DNA of 64,000 nt from DATAGF01 sp963819845 (GCA_963819845.1 CAWFXQ010000001.1:1-64000); one strand, 5' to 3'; positions 36,988 through 45,503 are shown, counted from the stretch's first letter. The notes: generated by a model from the sequence alone, not told the origin. Made by a program: numbers and translations.

Positions 36988-37826
36988 GCGCGGCGGGGCG
37001 GACCGCCCCGGCGGGGCCCTGGGCCCCGCTGGTGGCGCAGAGCTACCGCGTCGGGGCGGCCTGGGCGGCGCGGGGCCTGCGCGGGGGCGGCTGGCCCCAC
37101 GCGCGCGACGGCCTCTACCGCATGCTCGTCCCGCTCGAGCCGTGGCGCTACTTCGAGCTCGCGCGGGTCGCGGCCGAGCCCTTCGCGGGCGACTGCCTCG
37201 ACGTCGCGAGCCCCAAGCTCCTGGCGAGCCTCCTGCGGCGCCAGGGGCGCGGCCGGTGGGTGGCGGTCGACATCCTCCCCGACGAGATCGCGCGCTGGCG
37301 CGACCTCGACCCGGCCCTCGACCTGCGGGTCGAGGACGCCCGGGCGCTGTCGTTCGGCGAGGGGGCCTTCGACGCGGCCGCGTGCGTGTCGGTGATCGAG
37401 CACGTCGCCGGCGACGGCGACGCGGCGGCGATGGCCGAGGTCTGGCGCGTCCTGCGGCCGGGCGGCGTCCTCCACCTGACCACCAACGTGGCCGCCCGCG
37501 CGCACGACGTCCTGGTGGAGCGGCCGGTGTACGGCCACGGCGCCCAGGGGGAGGCGCCCGGGCGGCACTTCTTCGAGCGGCGGTACTCCGCGGGCACCCT
37601 GCGGGAGCGGCTGCTCGGCCTCCCCTGGGAGGTCGCCGCCGAGGAGTACGTGATCGAGCGGCGGCCGGTCCACGCGCGCTTCTTCGCGGCGCGGCCGGCG
37701 TCCTTCGCCGCGGGGGGCCTGCTGCCGCTGGTCTGCGCGCGCAACTTCGCGCGCGTCGGGGGGCCCGGCGACGTGCCCGCGGGCCGCCACGGAGTCGTCT
37801 ACCTGCGGTTGCGAAAGCCGGCCTGA
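36984..37826 (+). CDS. Class I SAM-dependent methyltransferase, paralogue of 18604-19478
   Basis: Intact, 280 residues. LEPWRYFELARVAAEPFAGD, CLDVASPKLLASLLRRQGRG, WVAVDILPDEIARWRDLDPA, DLRVEDARALSFGEGAFDAA, CVSVIEHVAGDGDAAAMAEV, WRVLRPGGVLHLTTNVAARA and a C-terminal HGVVYLRLRKPA. Every block has a match in the gene at 18604. Both replace the usual GxGxG of SAM motif I by SPKLL. Being unbroken, this copy shows how the other should read. Placed directly behind a GT4 enzyme and before the initiating sugar transferase, it probably modifies the glycan or its lipid carrier. Confidence 0.8.
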   Translation: MSAAGRTAPAGPWAPLVAQSYRVGAAWAARGLRGGGWPHARDGLYRMLVPLEPWRYFELARVAAEPFAGDCLDVASPKLLASLLRRQGRGRWVAVDILPDEIARWRDLDPALDLRVEDARALSFGEGAFDAAACVSVIEHVAGDGDAAAMAEVWRVLRPGGVLHLTTNVAARAHDVLVERPVYGHGAQGEAPGRHFFERRYSAGTLRERLLGLPWEVAAEEYVIERRPVHARFFAARPASFAAGGLLPLVCARNFARVGGPGDVPAGRHGVVYLRLRKPA

Positions 37827-37915
37827 CCGCCAGGACGGCGCGCTCCGGGGGCGAAGGACCCCGGGGTGGGCCCGTCCGCCACCCGCCACCCGCCCCGCGC
37901 AGGCCTCCGCGGCAG

Positions 37916-37921
37916 TACGAT
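37916..37921 (+). promoter_or_regulatory. Candidate leaderless -10 element TACGAT
   Basis: TACGAT ends seven bases before a GTG at 37929, which opens a 26-residue frame leading into the sugar-transferase gene. It is the best promoter candidate in the 179-bp gap 37827-38005. Confidence 0.45.
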
Positions 37922-37928
37922 CGCGGGC

Positions 37929-38009
37929 GTGAGCGTGGCGCGACGCCAGGGAAGGGCGCTGACGACCGGGGTCGCCGCGGCGTCCCGCGCGCCCGGGGGG
38001 CGCCGGTGA
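37929..38009 (+). CDS. Possible 26-residue leader peptide ahead of the sugar transferase
   Basis: VSVARRQGRALTTGVAAASR then APGGRR. It starts where a leaderless transcript would start and its TGA (38007-38009) overlaps the next GTG as GTGA. A coupled leader peptide is possible; the alternative is that this is the true N-terminus of the sugar transferase with one base lost or gained. Confidence 0.3.
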   Translation: MSVARRQGRALTTGVAAASRAPGGRR

Positions 38010-39529
38010 CGACCCGGCCGAGCCCGCCGTCGTCCTCCGGGACGGCCCAGCCCGCCGCCCCGCACGAGCGCGGCTCGGTGCGCCGCGACGCCCGCTTCCT
38101 GCCGTTGCTGGCCGGGCCGGCGGGGACGGCCGCCGTGCGCCGGCTGCTCTCGGTGGCGGTGCTGGTGGCCATCGACGTGACGGCGTGCTTCGCCGGCATC
38201 TACGCCGCCCTCGCGCTCAAGCTCTGGGTGCGCGGCGACCCGGTCGACGCCGGCGCCATCTGGGCCGTCGAGCAGAAGGCGCTGCCGGTGGCCGCGACCA
38301 CGATGATCCTGGTCTTCGCCATGAACCGCCTCTACGCGCCCCGCGAGCAGCGCGGGGGCGCGGCGCGGATCCTGTCGGCGGTGACGCTGACCACCGTGAT
38401 CGTCCTGGCCGTGGTGCTGATCGCCGGGTGGCGCTTCGACACCTACTACATCTTCTACTCGTCGTGGATCCTGGTCGGCGCGGGCGTGCTCGCGCTGCGC
38501 GCGAGCTACGGCAGCGTCACGGCGCTCGTGCTCGACGCCCTCCACTTCGAGCGGCGCGCGCTGCTGGTGGGCGCGCCGGCGCTCGTGGCCACGATCGCCG
38601 AGAGCCTGGAGCGGTCGGACGCCCGCCAGGGCGTGCCCTACCGGGTGGTCGGCCGCGAGCAGCTCGTCGCCGGGCTCGGCCGCGACGACGCCGCCGGCCA
38701 GGCCGCCCGCCTGCGCGCGGCCCTCGACCCGGCCGAGGTCGACGAGGTCATCCTCACCGGCTGGTCGGGCGACGACGCCCCGGTGCTGGAGCTGCTGGAG
38801 GTCTGCCGCCGCCGCGGCCTGCCGGTGCGCCTGGCTCCGACCACGGTCGAGCTGCTGTCCCACGCCGTGCAGGCCGTTCCGGCCCCCGGCCTGCCGCTGT
38901 TCGAGCTGCGCCCGCCGGTGCTCGGGGGCGCCGCGTTCCTCGCCAAGCGGGCCTTCGACATCGTCGTGGGGTCGCTGATCGGCCTCGTGGCGGCCCCGGT
39001 GATCGGCATCGCCGCGCTGGCCATCAAGCTGGACGACCGGGGCCCGGTGATCCACCGCAGCCGCCGGGTCGGCGTGGAGGAGTCGACCTTCACCTGCTTC
39101 AAGCTGCGCACGATGGGGGTCGGCGCCGAGGTCGAGCAGGCCGCGCTCGAGGACCGCAACGAGGCGAGCGGCGCGATCTTCAAGATCCGCGACGACCCGC
39201 GCATCACCCGGGTGGGCCGCGCCCTGCGCCGCTACTCCATCGACGAGCTGCCGCAGCTCTGGAACGTGCTGCGCGGCGACATGTCGCTGGTGGGGCCGCG
39301 CCCCCTGCCGATCCGCGACTACGAGCGGCTCGACGACCTGCACCGCAAGCGCTACCTGGTGCTGCCCGGCCTCACCGGCCTCTGGCAGGTGAGCGGCCGC
39401 AGCGAGCTCTCGTTCGACGAGCTCGTGCGGCTCGACTTCTACTACATCGAGACCTGGTCGATCTGGCTCGACCTGACCATCATCGCCCGCACCATCCCGG
39501 TGGTGCTGGGGCGTAGGGGCGCCTACTGA
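38006..39529 (+). CDS. Polyprenyl-phosphate sugar-phosphotransferase (initiating transferase, WbaP/ExoY type)
   Basis: Intact, 507 residues. N-terminal membrane helices (LLSVAVLVAIDVTACFAGIY, LPVAATTMILVFAMNRLYAP, ILSAVTLTTVIVLAVVLIAG, YIFYSSWILVGAGVLALRA), a middle CoA-binding-like domain (HFERRALLVGAPALVATIAE), and from about residue 313 the bacterial sugar-transferase domain: KRAFDIVVGSLIGLVAAPVI, SRRVGVEESTFTCFKLRTM, RYSIDELPQLWNVLRGDMSL and LVGPRPLPIRDYERLD, then LPGLTGLWQVSGRSELSFDE. It moves a sugar-1-phosphate onto undecaprenyl phosphate and so starts repeat-unit synthesis. The stop shares CTGA with the next frame. Confidence 0.9.
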   Translation: MTTRPSPPSSSGTAQPAAPHERGSVRRDARFLPLLAGPAGTAAVRRLLSVAVLVAIDVTACFAGIYAALALKLWVRGDPVDAGAIWAVEQKALPVAATTMILVFAMNRLYAPREQRGGAARILSAVTLTTVIVLAVVLIAGWRFDTYYIFYSSWILVGAGVLALRASYGSVTALVLDALHFERRALLVGAPALVATIAESLERSDARQGVPYRVVGREQLVAGLGRDDAAGQAARLRAALDPAEVDEVILTGWSGDDAPVLELLEVCRRRGLPVRLAPTTVELLSHAVQAVPAPGLPLFELRPPVLGGAAFLAKRAFDIVVGSLIGLVAAPVIGIAALAIKLDDRGPVIHRSRRVGVEESTFTCFKLRTMGVGAEVEQAALEDRNEASGAIFKIRDDPRITRVGRALRRYSIDELPQLWNVLRGDMSLVGPRPLPIRDYERLDDLHRKRYLVLPGLTGLWQVSGRSELSFDELVRLDFYYIETWSIWLDLTIIARTIPVVLGRRGAY

Positions 39530-39810
39530 CCGAGCCCGGCCCCGACCCCGACGAGCTGCTGCTGCGCCTCAGCCGCGACGGCGCCGAGGCGCCGCTGCCG
39601 CCGCTGCGGATCGGCGAGCCCGCCCCGTCGGCCCGGCGCGGCCCCGCGCGGGCACTGGTCTCGGGGAGCCGGCGGGCCGTCCTGCGGCTGCTCGCGCCCT
39701 CGCTCGCCGAGCTCATCGGCCAGCTCGAGCGCGACCGCCATCGCCAGCGCGCCGAGATCGAGCGCCTGTCGGCGCGCGTGGACGCCCTGGAGCGCGAGCG
39801 GCGCGGCTGA
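39526..39810 (+). CDS. Short coiled-coil protein, apparent CTG start
   Basis: 94 residues from CTG 39526, which overlaps the sugar-transferase TGA as CTGA: TEPGPDPDELLLRLSRDGAE, LRIGEPAPSARRGPARALVS, SRRAVLRLLAPSLAELIGQL and a heptad helix ERDRHRQRAEIERLSARVDA ending LERERRG. No ATG or GTG exists in the frame. It has the same outline as the 15882-16445 protein (Arg-rich helix, then terminal coiled coil) and, like it, stands immediately before a VVPRYG-type GT4 gene (3-bp gap). A role in organising the transferases at the membrane is a guess. Confidence 0.5.
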   Translation: MTEPGPDPDELLLRLSRDGAEAPLPPLRIGEPAPSARRGPARALVSGSRRAVLRLLAPSLAELIGQLERDRHRQRAEIERLSARVDALERERRG

Positions 39811-39813
39811 GCC

Positions 39814-40995
39814 GTGCGGCTGGCGTTCGTGGTCCAGCGGTACGGGGAGGAGGTCGCCGGCGGCGCCGAGGCCCTCTGCCGCGCCACGGCGCACGCGCTC
39901 GCGGCCCGCGGCGACGCGGTCGACGTCTACACCACGACCGCTCGCGACTACCTCCACTGGACGCCGCACTACCGCGAGGGCGTCTCCCGCGACGGGCCGG
40001 TGGCCGTGCACCGCTTCGCCGCCGAGCGGCCCGATCCCGCCCGGTCGGCCGATCTGGCGCGGTCGCTGGCCCTCGGTGGCGGGAGCCCCGAGGCGGAGCG
40101 CGACTGGGCGCGCGCGCAGGGCCCGGTGGCGCCCGGGCTGCTGGGGGCGCTCGCCGCCGCGGACGGGCGCTACGAGGCCGTGGCGCTGTGGACCTACCTC
40201 TACGCCACCACCCAGCTGGCGGCCGGGCTGGCGCCCGGGCGGTCGGTGCTCGTGCCGCTGGCCCACGACGAGCCGATGCTGCGCTTCGGGATCACGCGGG
40301 CGGTGGTGCGGTCGGCGGCGGGGATGGCGTTCATGACCCCCGAGGAGCGCCGCCTGGTCAACGACCTGCACGGGGTCGGGGACCGCCCCGAGGCGATCGT
40401 CGGGGCCGGCCTCGACCCCGCCGCGCCCGGCGACGGCGCCCGGGCCCGCGCGGCCGTCCCCGGCCTGCCGGCGCGCTTCGCCCTCTACGTCGGCCGGGTC
40501 GATCCGGCCAAGGGCGTCGACGCCCTCGTGCGGGCCCACGAGGCCTACCGGCGCGCCGGCGGGACGCTCGGGCTGGTGCTGGCCGGCCGCGCGGCCGGCG
40601 GCCTGCGCCTGCCGCGCTGGGTGGCGACCACCGGCTTCGTCGACGACCGCGCCCGCGCCGACCTCCTCGACGCGGCCGAGGTCGTGGTGCTGCCCTCGCC
40701 CCACGAGAGCCTCTCGCTGGCGGCCCTCGAGGCCTGGCGCGCCGGGCGGCCGACGCTGGCGACGATGCGCTCCGAGGTGCTGGCGGGCCAGAGCGCGCGC
40801 TCCGGCGGCGGGCTCCTCTACGACGAGGGCGCGTACGCCCGCCAGCTCGCGCGGCTGGCCTCCGACCCCGGGCTGCGGGCCACGCTCGGCGACCGGGGCG
40901 CGCGGTTCGCCGCGGCCCAGACCTGGGACGCCTGCGCCCGCCGCTGGCGGGGCCTGCTGGCGCGGGTGCGCCGGCCGCTGGCCGCGGGACGCTAG
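39814..40995 (+). CDS. GT4 glycosyltransferase of the V(V)xRYG/GGAE type
   Basis: Intact, 393 residues. RLAFVVQRYGEEVAGGAEAL, VALWTYLYATTQLAAGLAPG, VLVPLAHDEPMLRFGITRAV, GMAFMTPEERRLVNDLHGVG, FALYVGRVDPAKGVDALVRA, LGLVLAGRAAGGLRLPRWVA, VVVLPSPHESLSLAALEAWR and GGGLLYDEGAYARQLARLAS. A GT-B fold with the donor-binding glutamates in PHESLSLAALE. It is the unbroken reference for the gene at 11658-12853. GTG start at 39814. Its TAG stop (40993-40995) shares the sequence CTAG with the stop of the convergent gene. Confidence 0.85.
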   Translation: MRLAFVVQRYGEEVAGGAEALCRATAHALAARGDAVDVYTTTARDYLHWTPHYREGVSRDGPVAVHRFAAERPDPARSADLARSLALGGGSPEAERDWARAQGPVAPGLLGALAAADGRYEAVALWTYLYATTQLAAGLAPGRSVLVPLAHDEPMLRFGITRAVVRSAAGMAFMTPEERRLVNDLHGVGDRPEAIVGAGLDPAAPGDGARARAAVPGLPARFALYVGRVDPAKGVDALVRAHEAYRRAGGTLGLVLAGRAAGGLRLPRWVATTGFVDDRARADLLDAAEVVVLPSPHESLSLAALEAWRAGRPTLATMRSEVLAGQSARSGGGLLYDEGAYARQLARLASDPGLRATLGDRGARFAAAQTWDACARRWRGLLARVRRPLAAGR

Positions 40996-41903
40996 GGGCC
41001 CGGCTCCTCCGGCACGATGCCGGTCGCCCGCTGCCAGGCCCGCAGGGTGGACCACGCCAGCACCAGCCCCTGGAACTCCCCGGCCGGCGCGATGCGCGCG
41101 ACCACCTCGCGCGGGGCCGGGCGGCGGCCGTCGAACCAGGCGTCGGTCGCCACCCGGATCGTGGCCGAGTTGACCGAGGGCCGGTCGAAGTGGCCCATCA
41201 GCAGCACCAGGAAGCCGGCCGTGGCCGGGCCGATCCCCGCCAGCTCCTGCAGGCGGGCGTAGACCCGCTCGCCGTCGCCGGCCGCCGAGTCGGCCTCGAT
41301 GTCGTCGAGCCCCCCGTCCCGGGCGGCGCGGGCGGCGGCCGCGATGGAGGCGGCCCGGTAGCCGACCCGGGCCGTCTCGCGCAGCCAGTCCTCGCCGGCC
41401 GCCAGGATCGCCTCCGGCTCCGGGAAGGCGCCGGCCGGGCCGAGGGCCGCGATGCGGTTGATGGTCGCGACCGCCTGGCGCCAGGTGGTGTTGGTGCCGC
41501 ACAACGCCTTCACGACGTCCTCGTAGAGCGAGGGGCCGGCGAGCATCCGCCCGCCCCCGTAGGCGGCGAGGTCGCGCGCGAGGGCGGGATCGACCGCCTC
41601 GACCGCTTCGAGGAAGCCGGAGAGGTCGGCGTCGAGCTGGAGCATCCGGGTCACGCGCGCCGCCGCTCGCGCCCGGTCGGCCTCCGGCATCGGCGCCGAC
41701 GCCGACACCCGCACCCCGCCCGGGGCGTCGCGCATCGCGAGGGTCACCGGGCCGTCGCCGTAGGCCTCGGCCCGGCGCAGGACCTCCTCGTCCGCGTCCC
41801 ACGCGAAGGGCGCGGTCTGGAACCACCCGTGGCTGACCGCTACCGCCGGGAGCCGGAACGGCCCCCGGGCGGGCAGGGTCAGGTCGTCGGCGGGCGCGGT
41901 CAG
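40992..41903 (-). CDS. HhH-GPD DNA glycosylase-like protein with Asn at the catalytic Asp position
   Basis: 303 residues if read from the CTG at 41903, which overlaps the glnA stop as CTGA; no better start is seen. The N-terminal part (GPFRLPAVAVSHGWFQTAPF, DLSGFLEAVEAVDPALARDL) and KALCGTNTTWRQAVATINRI follow the AlkA/OGG layout. The helix-hairpin-helix is LQELAGIGPATAGFLVLLMG. Aligned on GxGxxTA with endonuclease III, whose catalytic site is VDTHIFRV, this protein has VNSATIRV, so residue 245 is Asn, not Asp. That would normally abolish base excision. It may bind damaged DNA without cutting, or use another residue. Confidence 0.75.
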   Translation of the reverse strand: MTAPADDLTLPARGPFRLPAVAVSHGWFQTAPFAWDADEEVLRRAEAYGDGPVTLAMRDAPGGVRVSASAPMPEADRARAAARVTRMLQLDADLSGFLEAVEAVDPALARDLAAYGGGRMLAGPSLYEDVVKALCGTNTTWRQAVATINRIAALGPAGAFPEPEAILAAGEDWLRETARVGYRAASIAAAARAARDGGLDDIEADSAAGDGERVYARLQELAGIGPATAGFLVLLMGHFDRPSVNSATIRVATDAWFDGRRPAPREVVARIAPAGEFQGLVLAWSTLRAWQRATGIVPEEPGP

Positions 41904-43225
41904 AGCAGCGGCAGGTACCGCTCGAGCTCGTAGGGGGTCACCTGCACCCGGTACTCCTCCCACTCCTCGCGCTTGAGGTCGACGTAGCGCGAGTGGATGT
42001 GCTCGCCGAAGCACTTGAGCAGCAGCTCGCTGGCGGCGCCCAGCTCGATCGCCTCGCCGAGCGACTCGGGGAGCTGCTCGATGCCGGCCCGCTCGCGCTC
42101 CTCGTGGGTGAGGTCGTAGAGGTTCTTCTCCATCGGCGGCGGCAGCTCGTAGCCCTTCTCGATCCCCTCCAGGCCGGCGTGCAGCATCGCCGCGAAGGTC
42201 AGGTAGGGGTTGCAGGCGGGATCGGGGCAGCGGAACTCGGCCCGGGTGGCGCGCTCCTTGCCCGGGTGGTACACGGGCACGCGCACCAGGGCCGAGCGGT
42301 TGCGCCGGCTCCAGGCCGAGTAGACCGGCGCCTCGTAGCCCAGCACCAGGCGCTTGTAGGAGTTGACCCACTGCGCGAACACGCACGAGATCTCGCGCGC
42401 GTGGCGCAGGAGGCCGGCGATGAAGCCCCTGGCCTCGGCCGACAGGTAGGACTCGTCGTCGGGGTCGAAGAAGGCGTTCTTGTCGCCCCGGAACAGGCTC
42501 TGGTGTACGTGCATGCCGCTGCCGTTCTCGCCGAAGAGCGGCTTCGGCATGAAGGTCGCGTAGCAGCCGTTCTTGTGCGCGATCTCCTTCACGATCGTGC
42601 GATAGGTCATGACGTTGTCGGCCATCTGCAGGCCGTCGGCGAAGCGCATGTCGATCTCGTGCTGGGACGGCCCCACCTCGTGGTGCGAGTACTCGACCTT
42701 GACGCCCATCTCCTCGAGCGCCAGCACCGTGTCGCGGCGCAGGTCGCTGGCCTCGTCGAGCGTGGTGAGGTCGAAGTAGCCGCCCTTGTCCAGCACCTCG
42801 GTGGCGTCGGAGCCGCGGAAGTAGAAGTACTCGAGCTCCGGGCCGAGGTAGTAGTGGTCGTAGCCCATGTCCTTCGCGCGCTGCAGCGCCCGGCGCATGA
42901 CGTAGCGCGGGTCGCCCTCGTAGGGCTCGCCCCCCGGCACCTTGATGTCGCAGAACATGCGCGCGACGGCGCGCTCCTGGGGCCGGTAGGGGAGGATCGT
43001 GAACGTGTCCGTGTCGGGCAGCGCGATCATGTCCGACTCCTCGATGGCGTTGAAGCCGGTGATCGAGGAGCCGTCGAAGCCCATCCCGCCGTCCATGGCG
43101 TCGTCCAGCTCCTCCTTGGTGATCGCGAAGCTCTTGAGCTGCCCGAGGATGTCCGTGAACCAGAGCCGGATGAACTTCACGTCCCGCTCCTCGACGGCCG
43201 TCGTGACCTCATCGCGCGTCATCAC
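41900..43225 (-). CDS. glnA: Type I glutamine synthetase
   Basis: Makes glutamine from glutamate, ammonia and ATP in the cytoplasm. Intact, 441 residues: MGFDGSSITGFNAIEESDMI, YLGPELEYFYF, SHHEVGPSQHEIDMRFADGL (metal-binding Glu), GCYATFMPKPLFGENGSGMH with NGSGMHVHQS, NSYKRLVLGYEAPVYSAWSR and RAEFRCPDPACNPYLTFAAM. The region KNLYDLTHEERERAGIEQLP lacks the Tyr context of adenylylated GSI-beta (NLYDLPPEE), so it looks GSI-alpha-like. A strong GGAGGAGG stands upstream: four bases from ATG 43225, seven from ATG 43222, and the latter has better spacing. It follows the type III synthetase gene. Confidence 0.95.
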   Translation of the reverse strand: MMTRDEVTTAVEERDVKFIRLWFTDILGQLKSFAITKEELDDAMDGGMGFDGSSITGFNAIEESDMIALPDTDTFTILPYRPQERAVARMFCDIKVPGGEPYEGDPRYVMRRALQRAKDMGYDHYYLGPELEYFYFRGSDATEVLDKGGYFDLTTLDEASDLRRDTVLALEEMGVKVEYSHHEVGPSQHEIDMRFADGLQMADNVMTYRTIVKEIAHKNGCYATFMPKPLFGENGSGMHVHQSLFRGDKNAFFDPDDESYLSAEARGFIAGLLRHAREISCVFAQWVNSYKRLVLGYEAPVYSAWSRRNRSALVRVPVYHPGKERATRAEFRCPDPACNPYLTFAAMLHAGLEGIEKGYELPPPMEKNLYDLTHEERERAGIEQLPESLGEAIELGAASELLLKCFGEHIHSRYVDLKREEWEEYRVQVTPYELERYLPLL

Positions 43226-43270
43226 GCCTCCTCCGCTCCTCGTGTGCAGGCCTGCCGGGGACAGGCTCCC

Positions 43271-43320
43271 AAAACGCGGACGGGCCCGTCCACCCCGGGC
43301 AAGAGGGTGGGACGGGCCCG
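43271..43320 (-). terminator. Rho-independent terminator-like hairpin after the type III synthetase
   Basis: Read on the reverse strand, GGGCCCGTCCCACCC pairs with GGGTGGACGGGCCC across a short loop with one bulged base, and TTTT follows a few bases later. It lies 25-75 bases after the stop at 43346 and before the glnA start, so it may end or attenuate read-through into glnA. Confidence 0.6.
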
Positions 43321-43345
43321 CCGGCGCCCCGCGCGGGGGATCCCG

Positions 43346-45503
43346 CTACTTGATGAAGAGGATCTCCGAGTACTTCGGGAGCGGCCAGAGGTCGTCCGCG
43401 ACCGTGCGCTCGAGGACGTCGCCGAAGCGCCGCACCTCCGCCATGGCCGGCAGGACGGTGTCCCGCATGTAGACGGCCTCCTCCATGAGGCCCTCCGGGT
43501 GGTCAACGTTGGCGTCCTGAAGGCCCTTGATGGCCTTGGCCAAGCCGCCCGCCAGGGCGCTGGCCTCCTTCGCCGGCGCGGCCAGCCCGGCCTCCTTGAG
43601 CAGGGCGATGTGACGCGCCGCAGCGGGCAGGATCATCGTCGCGGCGATGTCCGCGGCCGTCTCGGCCTCGGTGTTCACCGTGATGATGTACTGCTCGAGC
43701 ATCACGTCGTACCGCGCGTGCAGCTCGCGCTCGTCCAGCACGCCGTAGTTGCTGAAGGCGGCGACCGTCTGCTCGGAGATCAGCTCCGGCAGCGCGTCGG
43801 GGGTCGAGCGCAGGTTGAGCAGGCCGCGCTTGGCGGCCTCCTTGTGCCACCCCTCGTCGTAGTTGTCGCCGCCGAAGATGACGGGCGAGGCCTTCTTGTA
43901 GGCCGCGCCGATCACCGCGGGCAGGGCCTCCTCGAGGGTCTTGCCGGCCTTCTTCTTGGTGCCGGCCATCGCGAGCTCGAGGTCCTCGCAGAGCGAGTCG
44001 AACGGCCTCGGCGACGATGGTGTTGAGCACGGTGTTGGGCAGGCTGGGCGACTGGCTGGAGCCGAGCGCCCGGAACTCGAACTTGTTGCCGGTGAACGCG
44101 AACGGGCTGGTGCGGTTGCGGTCGCCCGAGTCCTTGGGCAGCGGCGGCAGCACGGGCGTGCCGAGCCCCATCAGCTCGCCGGCGGCGCTGACCCCGGCCT
44201 TGCCCGAGGCGATCGCGGCGAAGACGCCCTCGAGCTCGGCGCCGAGGAAGATGGAGATGATCGCCGGCGGAGCCTCGTTGGCGCCGAGGCGGTGGTCCTG
44301 GCCCGCGCCCGCGATCGACGCCCGCAGCAGGCCCTGGTGCTTGTGCACGGCGGCGATGACGGCGGCGGCGAAGAACAGGAACTGCAGGTTGTCGTGCGGC
44401 GTGTCGCCGGGCTCGAGCAGGTTGAGGCCGGTGTCGGTGCCCATCGACCAGTTGTTGTGCTTGCCCGAGCCGTTGACGCCGGCGAAGGGCTTCTCGTGCA
44501 GCAGGCAGACCAGGTCGTAGCGGCGCGCCACCGTCTGCATCACCTGCATGCAGAGCTGCTGGTGGTCGGTGCCGACGTTCGAGCTCTCGAAGACCGGCGC
44601 CACCTCGTACTGGGCCGGCGCGACCTCGTTGTGGCGGGTCTTGATCGGCACGCCGAGCTTGGCCAGCTCCAGCTCGGTCTCGAGCATGCAGGCCAGCACC
44701 CGCTCGGGGATCGAGCCGAAGTAGTGGTCGTCGAGCTCGTGGCCCTTGGGCGGCTTCGCGCCGAACAGGGTGCGGCCCGTGTTGACCAAGTCGGGGCGCT
44801 CGTAGAAGTACGTCTCGTCGATGAGGAAGTACTCCTGCTCGGGCCCGATGGTCGTGAAGACCCGGCTCGGGCGGTGGCCGCCGAAGAGGGCCAGCGCCCG
44901 CAGGGCGGCCTTGTTGAGCGCCTCCATCGAGCGCAGCAGCGGGATCTTGGTGTCGAGCGCCTCCCCGGTCCACGACGCGAACGCGGTGGGGATGCAGAGG
45001 TACGCGCCGTTCGGGTTCTCGAGGATGAAGGCGGGGCTGGTGGGGTCCCAGGCCGTGTAGCCGCGCGCCTCGAAGGTGACCCGGATGCCGCCCGTGGGGA
45101 AGCTCGACGCGTCGGGCTCGCCCTTGATCAGCTCCTTTCCGGTGAACTGGGCGAGGGCGGTGCCGTCGCCGACCGGCCCGTAGAAGGAGTCGTGCTTCTC
45201 GGCCGTCGAGCCCGTGAGCGGCTGGAACCAGTGGGTGTAGTGGGTCGCGCCCTTCTCGAGCGCCCAGTCCTTCATCGCGGCGGCGACCTGGTCGGCCAGC
45301 GCGGGGTCGAGCGGCTCTCCCATCTCGATCGTCGCCTGGAGGCGGCGGAAGACGTCCTTGGGCAGGCGCTGGCGCTGGGCCACGGGGCCGAACACGTTGG
45401 CGCCGAAGACGCCGGCGCCGGGGGCGGTCAGGTCGCCGGTGCCGATCGACCCGTTCGGGCTCCACTGGGCGGCGACGACGTTCTTCTGGCGGACTCTGGG
45501 CAT
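43346..45503 (-). CDS. glnN: Type III glutamine synthetase (one frameshift)
   Basis: About 718 residues, the length of GSIII. N-terminal GSIII block VFGPVAQRQRLPKDVFRRLQ, MKDWALEKGATHYTHWFQPL and LTGSTAEKHDSFYGP; then PTGGIRVTFEARGYTAWDPT, RVFTTIGPEQEYFLIDETYF, KTRHNEVAPAQYEVAPVFES, GVNGSGKHNNWSMGTDTGLN, AGQDHRLGANEAPPAIISIF and RNRTSPFAFTGNKFEFRALG. An inserted G near 44004 shifts the frame; the tail then reads PVIFGGDNYDEGWHKEAAKR and RYDVMLEQYIITVNTEAETA. ATG 45503 has GAGGAGGG about 11 bases upstream. Co-located with GSI and divergent from a PucR-type regulator, which may control it. Confidence 0.93.
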
